Shown: positions 25,114 to 34,832 of the stretch, piece after piece
Numbering within the stretch: the stretch's first letter is position 1
Layout of the letters: each line of letters opens with the position of its first letter
DNA from: Sinorhizobium fredii USDA 257
Lineage (GTDB): Bacteria; Pseudomonadota; Alphaproteobacteria; Rhizobiales; Rhizobiaceae
Direction: 5' to 3'
NCBI RefSeq assembly: GCF_000265205.3
Contig: NC_018000.1
Location: 1,364,001 to 1,428,000, forward strand
DNA: 64,000 bases
Notes under the pieces: model-generated
The model's input: the letters and a program-made list of their open reading frames with translations, nothing else
Databases searched by the model: none
What the model was told of the DNA's origin: nothing
Position numbers and translations under genes: made by a program

Positions 25114-26391
25114 TTACTGCGATGCCCGGGCCTCGTTGATCTTGCGCACGTCATCCTCCAGGACCTTGTAGGTTTCCTCGAGAGACAATTCGCCGACGAT
25201 CAGCTGGCTCATGCGCTGCACGATCTGCTGATACATCGCCGATCCGCCCTTCTGGCGCTCGAAGTCGCGCGCGGCCTGCGGCACGTTCTTCCTGTTGTCG
25301 AGGAATACCGCCATGGCGGACTTGGCGTTCTCGCTCGAAAGCTTGTACTGCGGGTCCTTGATCTCGGCGCCGGTCAGGATGACATAGTTTTCGGCGATCT
25401 CCCGCTGGATCTTCTCGGAGCCGAGAAACTCGATGAACTCGGCCACCGCCTCGGGATGCTTGGTCCGCTTGAAGCCGACGATCGCCGTGGCACCGGGCAT
25501 GGCGTAGCATCCGACCTCGCCGCAGGGCGCATTGATCGCCGTCCAATCGAAGGCATCGCCGATCTTCGTCTGGAACGGATTGACCATCCAGTTGCCAGCC
25601 AGATAGGTCACGACGTTGCCGTTGACGAACTCGTCACCCATGTTCTTGTACTGCGATCCGCCGGCCGCGCCCCACATCTCCTTGGGGAAACTGCCGTCCT
25701 GGGTCCAGGCATAGACGTCAGCGATATATTTCTTGGCCGCCTCGTCCGGGAAGCCGAACTTGCCGTCCTTCACGTAGGTCGAACCGTAGGAGAAGGCCGC
25801 GCCCGAGAAGCGGTGGCCCGAGCGGTCCATGGTGAACGGTATCTGCACGCCCGTCGCCTTTGCGACCCGCCCCGAGGCTTCGACGATCTCCTTCAGCGTC
25901 GCCTTCGGCCCTGGCAGGGGCTCGCCGGCCTGCTCGAACAGCGTCTTGTTGACGAAGGGCAGATTGAGCGTCTGCGACGCCACATAACCATTGATCGAAT
26001 TCGGCTCGTTGATCGCCGGCAGGCGCAGCTGCTCGAGGCTTGCGCCGTGGAGCGTGGCGTAAGCTTCCGGATCCTTCATGTAGGGACGCATGTCCAGGTA
26101 ATAGGGCGCAAGCTGCCAATCGGTGATCTTGGCGAGATCAGGGCCCTCGCCGACCGCAAGCTGCACCGGCAGCTGCTTGGCGACGGCGTCATAGCCGGAC
26201 GACACGAAATTCACCTTCACGTCCGGATGGGTGCTCTCGAATTCCTTGCTGAGCTCGGCCATGCGCTGGACATAGCCCTGGTCGTCATCCGTGAACAGGA
26301 ATGTGATCGTCTTTGTTTCGGCCTGAGCCGAGGCCACGCCGACGAAGCTGGCGATTACTAGTGCACTGACGCCCGAAAGGAGCTTCGGCAT
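25114..26391 (-). CDS. ABC transporter substrate-binding protein for pectin-derived oligosaccharides
   Basis: A 425-residue binding protein with a Sec signal peptide (KLLSGVSALVIASFVGVASAQA, cut near residue 24). A COG1653-type mature domain follows (VNFVSSGYDAVAKQLPVQLAVGEGPDLAKI). The second ATG of ATGAGCATG is used because GGGAGG stands at proper distance; the first ATG directly abuts it. It is the only binding protein in the locus and must serve the permeases encoded at 32.8-34.8 kb. It is read with kduI and kduD, divergent from the hydrolase operon, with an operator-like site just before the start. Substrate inferred: rhamnogalacturonide or galacturonide oligomers. Confidence 0.88.
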   Translation of the reverse strand: MPKLLSGVSALVIASFVGVASAQAETKTITFLFTDDDQGYVQRMAELSKEFESTHPDVKVNFVSSGYDAVAKQLPVQLAVGEGPDLAKITDWQLAPYYLDMRPYMKDPEAYATLHGASLEQLRLPAINEPNSINGYVASQTLNLPFVNKTLFEQAGEPLPGPKATLKEIVEASGRVAKATGVQIPFTMDRSGHRFSGAAFSYGSTYVKDGKFGFPDEAAKKYIADVYAWTQDGSFPKEMWGAAGGSQYKNMGDEFVNGNVVTYLAGNWMVNPFQTKIGDAFDWTAINAPCGEVGCYAMPGATAIVGFKRTKHPEAVAEFIEFLGSEKIQREIAENYVILTGAEIKDPQYKLSSENAKSAMAVFLDNRKNVPQAARDFERQKGGSAMYQQIVQRMSQLIVGELSLEETYKVLEDDVRKINEARASQ

Positions 26392-26405
26392 GCTCATCCT
26401 CCCTT

Positions 26406-26421
26406 ATGAAAACATTTTCAT
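26406..26421. promoter_or_regulatory. LacI-type operator, copy 1
   Basis: ATGAAAACATTTTCAT contains the arms TGAAAA and TTTTCA around CA. This is the layout of LacI-family operators such as TGAAAACGTTTTCA. It lies 15 bases upstream of the binding-protein start. The locus encodes a LacI regulator at 34.8-35.9 kb. Confidence 0.7.
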
Positions 26422-26546
26422 TAAATCGAACCGGAACTCCTCTCCCAAGTCGATTTTCATGTTTTTGCGACTTGACAGCGCAAACGTCAAGCTGTTTGTT
26501 CGCGGAAACTTCACGGCGAGGTGCTTTCCGCGCCGTTCTGGCAATA

Positions 26547-26562
26547 ATGAAAACATTTTCAT
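26547..26562. promoter_or_regulatory. LacI-type operator, copy 2
   Basis: A second, identical ATGAAAACATTTTCAT lies 22 bases before the ATG of the 846-residue protein. The two sites are 141 bases apart and flank the divergent promoters. A CTTGAC...GTCAAG pair (26471-26491) between them offers -35-like elements in both directions. The arrangement suggests coordinate repression, possibly with looping. Confidence 0.7.
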
Positions 26563-26583
26563 ACGATCGACGGGAGGCGGTCT

Positions 26584-29124
26584 ATGTTGGGCAATTCTCC
26601 GATCGAGACAGTGTCTCTTGATCCGACCTATGAGGTCGCAAAGGGCGAGACGGTCACCGCCTGGATTGTGTCCGACCTGATCAGCTCCGGCTTCCCCGGC
26701 ACCGCGGCGCCGGCGGAGGATCGCGTCAACTACCGCTTCATCAACGGCTTCGTCGATGTGGGCGACCTGCCCTGCCGCAAGGCCTTCTGGGCCGAGATGG
26801 TCGGCCGCGCGATCGAACCGGAATGCGACTGGCCGGCGGCGCGTCTGAATCTGCCGGGGTCGAACCGCCGCGTCGAGTTCACCGGCTTCTGGCATGTGCC
26901 GACCCATATCCGCCGGTGGCTGAAAGGCACCTTCCGATCGGAAGCCCCGCGCCGGCTTCACCTCAGGCTCCGGACCTGCGGCGGCGTGCGCATCTGGGTG
27001 AACGGCGTGGAGCAGGTGCGCTTCGAGCCTTTCCGCCGCAATGTCGAAAGCACGTCCGACGTGACGCTCGAGCTTCAACCCGGCGACAACGAGATCCTGC
27101 TGCACACGGAGGATCTCGCCGAAAGGGACACGATCTGGTTCTTCGAGCTCGAGCTCCTGGACGAGGCGCCGCTGACGGTCACCCTGCCGGTTCCCCTCGA
27201 CAGCGATGAGGTCGGCCGCCTTGCATCACTCGTGCGCGACGTCCGGCCGAGCCGCGACGTCTTCGTCGGGTCGGCGCTCGAACTGGTCTTCGACGCCCCG
27301 CCCGGACGCGATCTTCCGCTTGTCGTCGAAGTCTATAGCCATGGCCACGACCGGGCCGTTCTGGCGCGCGCCGCGGCGACCCTCGGTGCAGCCGAGACGC
27401 GGCTTGCCATCCCGGAAATGCTCGGCATTCCCGACGGCTATCACGGCGTACGGCTGACGATCGGATCCGGCGCAGGCACCGTCACCCGGGTCGTCGACTC
27501 GGCTTTCCTCGGCCGGCTTTCGCCGGACACCGCCGCCGTGAGCATCGCGGCGCGAAAGCGGGCGGCCCTCGATTTCGGTGCACGTTGCGGCGCAGAGCGC
27601 ATCGGCCGGGCCCTCGCGATGGTCGCCGCCGGCAGCGACGACAGGACAACGATCGATCGGATCATCTCGGCGACGCTGATGTCGATCGACCGCCGCGAGG
27701 ATTGCTCCGACTTCGTCCTGGTGCCGCTGCTCTGGCTCGTCCGCGCCTATGGCGAGCGTCTTGGTCCGGAGACGGTCGGGAAGATCCGGGCAGCGGTCCT
27801 CGGCTACCGCTACTGGGTGGACGAGCCCGGCAACGACGTCATGTGGTTCTGGAGCGAGAACCATGTGCTGTGCTTCCATGCAAGCCAGTTGCTCGCCGGC
27901 GATTTCCTGCCGGACGCCGTCTTCGAGACTTCGGGGCGGACCGGACGCGAGCAGGCGGCGCTCGCCAAGGCACGGCTTCGTCGATGGTTCGACAGCGTCA
28001 AAGCGCATGGCTTGGCGGAATGGAACTCGGCCGCCTATTACCCGATCGACTTTATCGGCCTTCTGGCACTCGAGCATTGGGCCGAGCCGGAGCTTGCGGG
28101 CCGTGCCCGGCACCAGCTCAATCTGATCTTCGAAATGATCGCGCTGCATACGCTCGCCGGCGTGCCGGCGGGCTCGCAGGGGCGTGCCTACGACAAGGAA
28201 TTGCGCGCCGGACCGCTAACCGAGCTCGCGCCCTTCGCCGAGGTCGCCTACGGTGAAGGTTGGCTGAACGGCGGAGTCGCCTCGCTGCCGATGTTCTGCT
28301 GCTCGAACTACATCCCGCCGGCCCATCTTGCTCGGCTGGCGCGGCTGGAGGCCGGCCGTGCCATCGAGGCGCGATACGCCCAGGGGCTGGATGCCGGCAA
28401 GCTCGTTCTCTTCAAGAACGAGGCTGCACAGCTTTCCACCGTCGTCGACCACAAGACCGGCCAGAAGGGGCACCAGCAGCACGTCATGGACATCCGCCTC
28501 GCCGGCCATCCGATGGCGCGGCTCTGGGTCAACCATCCGGGTGAGGACGACCCCTGGGGTACCCAGCGGCCCTCCTATTGGGCAGGCAGCGGCATCCTTC
28601 CGCGTGTCGCCCAGCACCGCGATTTGGCGCTGATGATCTTCGACACGCAGGACCACCGCAACGGCTGGACGCACGCTTATCTCGGACGCGACGGTCTCGA
28701 CGGCATTCTGATCGAAGGCAATTGGCTGATCGTTCGCTCGGGCGCCGGCTTCGCCGCCCTTCACGCCACCAACGGCATCGCGATGGTCACGAAGGGTGCC
28801 ACGGCCGGACGGGAGCTCCGCTCCGAGGGACGTCTCTGCGGCTGGATCGGCACTGTCGGCTGCGGCAGCGACAACGATTTCGCACGTTTCCGCGAGAGGA
28901 TCCGCTCGACCGTTGTAGTCTTCGACCGCGATCGACGCGCGCTCTCGGTCACCCCTCCGGATCGGCCGGCGTTGCGGCTCGCCTATGACGGCGCCTTCTC
29001 GCTCGGCGGGGAGCCGCTGGTCTTCGACCACGAGCAACCGAAGCCCGAAATCACGTTCGACAGCGCCCGTGTCGCAGACCCGGGCAGACCGCCTCTTTTA
29101 TTCATGAGTGGACCATGCAGATGA
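26584..29124 (+). CDS. large uncharacterised protein of the pectin-oligosaccharide operon
   Basis: An 846-residue protein with no signal peptide, so probably cytoplasmic. I do not recognise a named family. The first 300 residues look like beta-sandwich material (RLHLRLRTCGGVRIWVNGVEQ resembles a carbohydrate-binding jelly roll). The central part (about 330-620) is helical, with paired aromatic motifs: WFWSENHVLCFHASQLLAG, GLAEWNSAAYYPID and PMFCCSNYIPP. This fits an (alpha/alpha)n toroid as in lyases and hydrolases of uronides. The C-terminal 200 residues are beta-rich, as in heparinase-like lyases. It leads the operon and overlaps the GH105 gene. GGGAGG precedes the ATG. A lyase or hydrolase role is inference. 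Confidence 0.75.
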   Translation: MLGNSPIETVSLDPTYEVAKGETVTAWIVSDLISSGFPGTAAPAEDRVNYRFINGFVDVGDLPCRKAFWAEMVGRAIEPECDWPAARLNLPGSNRRVEFTGFWHVPTHIRRWLKGTFRSEAPRRLHLRLRTCGGVRIWVNGVEQVRFEPFRRNVESTSDVTLELQPGDNEILLHTEDLAERDTIWFFELELLDEAPLTVTLPVPLDSDEVGRLASLVRDVRPSRDVFVGSALELVFDAPPGRDLPLVVEVYSHGHDRAVLARAAATLGAAETRLAIPEMLGIPDGYHGVRLTIGSGAGTVTRVVDSAFLGRLSPDTAAVSIAARKRAALDFGARCGAERIGRALAMVAAGSDDRTTIDRIISATLMSIDRREDCSDFVLVPLLWLVRAYGERLGPETVGKIRAAVLGYRYWVDEPGNDVMWFWSENHVLCFHASQLLAGDFLPDAVFETSGRTGREQAALAKARLRRWFDSVKAHGLAEWNSAAYYPIDFIGLLALEHWAEPELAGRARHQLNLIFEMIALHTLAGVPAGSQGRAYDKELRAGPLTELAPFAEVAYGEGWLNGGVASLPMFCCSNYIPPAHLARLARLEAGRAIEARYAQGLDAGKLVLFKNEAAQLSTVVDHKTGQKGHQQHVMDIRLAGHPMARLWVNHPGEDDPWGTQRPSYWAGSGILPRVAQHRDLALMIFDTQDHRNGWTHAYLGRDGLDGILIEGNWLIVRSGAGFAALHATNGIAMVTKGATAGRELRSEGRLCGWIGTVGCGSDNDFARFRERIRSTVVVFDRDRRALSVTPPDRPALRLAYDGAFSLGGEPLVFDHEQPKPEITFDSARVADPGRPPLLFMSGPCR

Positions 29125-30215
29125 ACCAGATCAGCATCGAACGATCGACGCTCAAAACCCAAATCGACAAGGTCGCGGCCGCCTTCAGCCGTTTGAAGGG
29201 CATCAAGGAAGGCCTCGTCGGCGCGGATCATGCCGGCGGCATCCAGTTCGACGAATGGGACTGGGAAGTCGGCGTCGGTCTCTATGGCTTCCTGCGCCGT
29301 GCGATCGCCACCGGTGACCGCAAGGCCATCGACGATCTCGTCGCCTGGTATGCCTGGCAGATCGAACGCGGCCTGCCACCGCGCCAGATCAACAGCTCCG
29401 CGCCGATGCTGCCGCTTGTGATCCTGACCGAGCATGTCGACCGCCCGAATTTTCGCGCGCTCGTTGAGGACTGGGCCGACTGGCTCGTCAACAGCCTGCC
29501 CAAGACCGAGGACGGCGGCTTCCAGCACGTGGTCAAGGAGCGGCTGAACGATGGCGAGCTCTGGGACGACACGCTGTTCATGGCCTGCCTGTTCCTCGCC
29601 CGCGCCGGGGTCATCTGCGATCGCCGCGACTGGATCGACGAGGCGGTCTACCAGTTCATGATCCACACGCGCTATCTCTCCGACCCCGCCACCGGCCTCT
29701 GGTATCACGGCTGGACATTCAACGGCCGCCACAACTTCGCCAAGGCCTTCTGGGCGCGGGGCAATGCCTGGATCACCGTGGCGATTCCCGAGCTCTTCGA
29801 GCTCGTGCCCTCGCTCAACCCGAGCGACAGGCGTTTCCTCTCCAATGTGCTTGCCAGTCAGGTCCGCGCGCTCAAGCGCCATCAGCGTGACGACGGGATG
29901 TTCCACACGCTCGTCAACGATCCCACCTCGCCCGTCGAGACGTCCGCCACCGCGGGCATCGCCTACGGCATCCTGCGCGGCATCGAAGCCGGCATCCTGA
30001 GCAAGAACGATCGTGTTCATGCCGAAAGGGCGCTGATGGCGGTGCTCGGGCAGATCGATGCGGAAGGCGTCGTGCAGGGTGTCTCGGACGGAACGCCGAT
30101 GGGCCACGACCTCGACTTTTACCGGCGCATCCCCAACCTGCCGACCCCCTATGGCCAGGCGTTGACCATGCTGCTGCTGATCGACGTCCTCCTCGAGGGG
30201 GATGCGAAGCCGTGA
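29115..30215 (+). CDS. unsaturated rhamnogalacturonyl hydrolase, GH105
   Basis: A 366-residue protein with the GH88/GH105 hallmarks LWDDTLFMACLFLARAG (catalytic Asp) and AKAFWARGNAWITVAI. The PVETSATAGIAYGILRGI helix pattern completes the (alpha/alpha)6 barrel. The family removes the 4,5-unsaturated galacturonate from rhamnogalacturonan disaccharides after lyase cleavage. Its product is the KduI substrate precursor. There is no signal peptide, so it acts after import. Starts at 29115 and 29121 are both possible; the second overlaps the upstream stop as ATGA. Confidence 0.9.
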   Translation: MQMNQISIERSTLKTQIDKVAAAFSRLKGIKEGLVGADHAGGIQFDEWDWEVGVGLYGFLRRAIATGDRKAIDDLVAWYAWQIERGLPPRQINSSAPMLPLVILTEHVDRPNFRALVEDWADWLVNSLPKTEDGGFQHVVKERLNDGELWDDTLFMACLFLARAGVICDRRDWIDEAVYQFMIHTRYLSDPATGLWYHGWTFNGRHNFAKAFWARGNAWITVAIPELFELVPSLNPSDRRFLSNVLASQVRALKRHQRDDGMFHTLVNDPTSPVETSATAGIAYGILRGIEAGILSKNDRVHAERALMAVLGQIDAEGVVQGVSDGTPMGHDLDFYRRIPNLPTPYGQALTMLLLIDVLLEGDAKP

Positions 30216-31546
30216 CGACGCCGCAGGAAATCGGCATAGAGGCAACCGGCCGCGACGCGACCGCCGAGATCCAGTCGGCGATCGATCAGGCCTCCGTGCG
30301 CGGCGGGGGCCGCGTATCGCTTCTGGCGGGCGAGCATGTGGCAGGCGGACTTGTCCTCAAAAGCGGCGTCGAACTGCATCTCGCCTTGGACGCCGTGCTT
30401 CGCCCCATTCCCGACTACGAGGCCTATCGCGACACGACCGTCAGCGTCATCGCCGAAAAATCCAACAGGGGGATGATCGTCGCCCGCAGCGCCGAAAACC
30501 TGCGGATCACCGGCCCTGGCAAGATCGAGGCGGGCGGCGAGCATTTCATCAGGGGCGACGACCCGGACGTCGGCACCTTCATCCCGGCGGAGTTCCGGCC
30601 GCGGGTGATTGTCTTCGAAGGCTGCCGAAATGTCGATCTTGACGGGCTTGAGGTGACCGGCTCGCCGATGTGGACCCTGCATCTTGCCGATTGCGAGGAC
30701 GTCGTCATCCGCAACGTCACGATCGCGAACGACCGACGGCTGCCGAACACCGATGGCATGGTTCTCGACGCCTGCCGCCTCGTGCTGATCGAGGATTGCG
30801 TGATTTGGACGGCCGACGACGGCATCTGCCTGAAGACGAGCGCCGGGCCGGACGGCAAGGCGATCGGGTCCTGCGAGGATGTGACGGTGCGCCGTTGCAC
30901 GGTCTCGAGTCTCAGCTGCGCACTGAAACTGGGCACGGAATCCCACGGCGATTTCCGCAACGTCGTCTTCGAGGATTGCCAGGTCAGAGAGTCCAATCGA
31001 GGGCTTGGAGTGTTCTCGCGCGACGGCGGCCAAATGAAAAACATCCGTTTCTCGCGGATCGAGGTCGATTGCCACGAGACCCTCGACGGTTTCTGGGGCT
31101 CCGGCGAGGCGCTGACCGTAACGGTTGTCGACCGGCGTCCGGAGCGCCGGGCGGGTGCCGTCGAGAACCTGCTCGTGGAAGAGATCAGCGGCCGCATGGA
31201 AGGCGCGATCAACCTCGTCTCCACCTCCGAAGCCGGCATCCACAATGTCGCGCTTCGCGCAATCACGATCACTCAGGAGCCCGGGCCACTCGGCACCGGC
31301 CTTCGCTACGATCTGCGGCCGACCTTCGCGGACATCGCCCCAATCACCGAGGCGGCGGGGCGTGCCAATGCCTGGACGCGCGGCGCCGACGGCCGGATCG
31401 TCGGCCTTCTGGACTATCCGGGCGGTATGCCCGCGATCTACCTGAAAGGCGTCGAGGGGCTGATTGCGCAGGATGTGGCGGTCAAGCGTCCGGCGCCTCG
31501 GCCGTCAGGCTGGAATGCAACGGATATCGTCGAAGAGACAAACTAA
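30212..31546 (+). CDS. polygalacturonase-family glycoside hydrolase, GH28
   Basis: A 444-residue right-handed beta-helix protein with the GH28 motifs NTDGM, TADDGICLK and ESHGD in the usual order. The final RIK-type motif is not obvious, and RGLGVFSRDGGQMK stands in that region. GH28 enzymes hydrolyse galacturonide or rhamnogalacturonide bonds, often exo-acting on short chains. No signal peptide is present, so it works on imported oligomers. The GTG start overlaps the GH105 stop (GTGA at 30212-30215). The tight coupling with GH105 supports a rhamnogalacturonan oligomer pathway. Confidence 0.88.
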   Translation: MTTPQEIGIEATGRDATAEIQSAIDQASVRGGGRVSLLAGEHVAGGLVLKSGVELHLALDAVLRPIPDYEAYRDTTVSVIAEKSNRGMIVARSAENLRITGPGKIEAGGEHFIRGDDPDVGTFIPAEFRPRVIVFEGCRNVDLDGLEVTGSPMWTLHLADCEDVVIRNVTIANDRRLPNTDGMVLDACRLVLIEDCVIWTADDGICLKTSAGPDGKAIGSCEDVTVRRCTVSSLSCALKLGTESHGDFRNVVFEDCQVRESNRGLGVFSRDGGQMKNIRFSRIEVDCHETLDGFWGSGEALTVTVVDRRPERRAGAVENLLVEEISGRMEGAINLVSTSEAGIHNVALRAITITQEPGPLGTGLRYDLRPTFADIAPITEAAGRANAWTRGADGRIVGLLDYPGGMPAIYLKGVEGLIAQDVAVKRPAPRPSGWNATDIVEETN

Positions 31547-31672
31547 CTGAACGGGACGGGAGAAGTGCGGCGCGCTTATCGCCCGCATCCCGCTCCAACG
31601 TCTTAGACTCGATTACGTCCATGATTTTCGGTCGAACCGACCCAAACCATGGTGACCTACCGGGAGCAAGCG

Positions 31673-32776
<1,104 letters not shown>

Positions 32777-32778
32777 CC

Positions 32779-33768
32779 ATGGCTCGGGCGACAGGACTAG
32801 CGGACCGCGCACTCGACCTCGCCATGGCGCTCTTCGAAGCGCCGATCAACGCCGTCGAGCGGCTGATCGGCAAGGGACGGATGCCCTATGTCTTCCTCGC
32901 GCCGAACCTGGTGCTCTTCGGCATCTTCACCTTCCTGCCGATCGCCATCGCCATCGGCTACGCATTCACCGGCGGTACCGAGCTCCTGATCTCGGACCGA
33001 CCCTTCGTCGGCCTCGAGAATTTCCGCAAGCTCTTGACCTGCGACAGCTACCTCGTGCCAGGAAGCTGCGAGGAATCGCTCTTCTGGACGGCGATCTGGA
33101 ACACGCTCTGGTTCGTCGGCTTCAATGTCGCCGCCACCCTTCTCGTCGCCCTCGTCACGGCTCTGATCCTCAATCGGGCGATCGCCGCGCGCGGCTTCTT
33201 CCGGGCGATGTTCTTCTATCCGGTTCTGCTGTCGCCCGTGGTCATCGGCCTGATCTGGAAATGGTTCCTGGACCGCAACGGGCTGCTCAATGTCTTTCTG
33301 CAGATGCTCGGCGTGCCGCCGGAAATTTTTCTCCTCGACGTCGGCTGGTCGCGCTTCTTCGTGGTCGTCGTCTCGGTCTGGTTCCACATGGGCTTCTACA
33401 CGCTGATCCTGCTTGCCGGCCTGCAGGCGATCCCCAAGGACCTCTACGAGGCGGCGGCGATCGACGCGGCCACGCCGTCTCGCACGCTGTTCCGGATAAC
33501 CCTGCCCTTGCTCGGCCCGAGCCTGCTCGTCGTGCTGCTCCTCTTGATGATCCGCTCGGTGCAGATCTTCGACGAGGCCTGGGTGCTGACCAATGGAGGC
33601 GGCCCCGGCACCGCGAATACGTTCCTCGTCCAATACATCTACCAGATGGCCTTTGCCGGCGACCTCAGGCTGTTCGGCCTCGCGTCGGCCGCCTCCGTCC
33701 TCATGGGGCTGGTGCTTCTGGTGCTCACCCTGGTGCAGCTGCGCCTGGGCAAGAAGGTGGAGTCCTGA
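32779..33768 (+). CDS. oligosaccharide ABC transporter permease (MalF-like)
   Basis: A 329-residue membrane protein with an amphipathic N-terminal helix, then six membrane segments and the EAA loop LYEAAAIDAATPSRTLFRITLPLLG. The first periplasmic loop contains two cysteines 14 residues apart (TCDSYLVPGSCEE), which could form a disulfide. It forms the channel with the next gene product. Spacing to the ATPase gene is 2 bases and to the second permease gene 2 bases. Confidence 0.92.
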   Translation: MARATGLADRALDLAMALFEAPINAVERLIGKGRMPYVFLAPNLVLFGIFTFLPIAIAIGYAFTGGTELLISDRPFVGLENFRKLLTCDSYLVPGSCEESLFWTAIWNTLWFVGFNVAATLLVALVTALILNRAIAARGFFRAMFFYPVLLSPVVIGLIWKWFLDRNGLLNVFLQMLGVPPEIFLLDVGWSRFFVVVVSVWFHMGFYTLILLAGLQAIPKDLYEAAAIDAATPSRTLFRITLPLLGPSLLVVLLLLMIRSVQIFDEAWVLTNGGGPGTANTFLVQYIYQMAFAGDLRLFGLASAASVLMGLVLLVLTLVQLRLGKKVES

Positions 33769-33770
33769 TC

Positions 33771-34829
33771 ATGTCCGGCAATGTCAGCGCCATCGGCTTT
33801 TTCACCCGCACCCGGCGCGCCGGCCGGATCGACATCACCGACATCCTCTCCTGGCTGTGGCTGATCGGCGGAACGGTCGCCGTGCTCGTGCCGGTCCTCT
33901 GGGCCGGCATGTCCTCGCTCAAACCGGAGGCGGAGATCACCCGCTTTCCGCCGACGCTGCTGCCGCGCGCCGCCGTGCAGGTGGAGGTTCAGGGCTTCGA
34001 CAAGCCCTTGAGCCTCTGGAACGTCACGGCCGATGACGAGACCCGGGAAATGGCCATGGTCCGCCGCATCGGGCTCAAGGCACAGATGGTCGATCCGCAA
34101 AATCCCGGCAAGCCGGTCAGCGTCGACACCAGGACAATTTCACCGGTCCAGCGGCTGACGGTCGCGACGGAGAACTACACGGATCCCCTGACCCGCTTCA
34201 GCTTCCTGACCTTCCTCAAGAACTCGGTCTTCGTCACCTTCGTCGCCACGCTGCTGACGCTGATCGTCAACGCGCTGGCGGCCTTCGCCCTGTCGAAATA
34301 CCGCTTCCGCGGCGATAAGACCATTTTCGTGCTGATCATCTCGACGCTGATGATCCCGCTGACGGTGGTGATGGTGCCGGCCTATCTCGTCATCGTCGGC
34401 GTCGGCCTCGTCGACAATCTCTGGGGGGTGATCATCCCGACGGTCGCCTCGCCGACCGGCGTGTTCCTACTCAGGCAATACATGCTCACCATTCCGGACG
34501 AGCTGATCGAAGCGGCGCGGGTCGATGCGGCAAGCGAGTTCCGCATCTTCTGGCGCATCGTTCTGCCGCTGACCGCCCCGGCGCTCGCGGTTCTGGCGAT
34601 CTTCTCGGTGCTTTGGCGGTGGAACGACTTCCTCTGGCCGTTGATCGTCTTGAGCAGCCGCGAGAACTTCACCCTCCAGGTTGGGCTCAATGCCTTCCAG
34701 GGCGAGTTCTCGGTGCAGTGGCACTATATTCTCGCCATGACCTTCCTGAGCCTTGTCCCGGTGACATTGGTGTTCCTGTTCCTGCAGCGCTACATCACGA
34801 CCGGCATCGCCGGCACGGGCATGAAATAA
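33771..34829 (+). CDS. oligosaccharide ABC transporter permease (MalG-like) with a long periplasmic insert
   Basis: A 352-residue membrane protein with the EAA loop LIEAARVDAASEFRIFWRIVLPLTA and the usual six membrane segments. Between the first and second segments it carries about 90 hydrophilic residues (roughly 50-135), probably a periplasmic domain that could dock the binding protein or substrate. The start is ATG at 33771. It is the last gene of the plus-strand operon, only 3 bases from the convergent lacI stop. Confidence 0.9.
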   Translation: MSGNVSAIGFFTRTRRAGRIDITDILSWLWLIGGTVAVLVPVLWAGMSSLKPEAEITRFPPTLLPRAAVQVEVQGFDKPLSLWNVTADDETREMAMVRRIGLKAQMVDPQNPGKPVSVDTRTISPVQRLTVATENYTDPLTRFSFLTFLKNSVFVTFVATLLTLIVNALAAFALSKYRFRGDKTIFVLIISTLMIPLTVVMVPAYLVIVGVGLVDNLWGVIIPTVASPTGVFLLRQYMLTIPDELIEAARVDAASEFRIFWRIVLPLTAPALAVLAIFSVLWRWNDFLWPLIVLSSRENFTLQVGLNAFQGEFSVQWHYILAMTFLSLVPVTLVFLFLQRYITTGIAGTGMK

Positions 34830-34832
34830 GGA

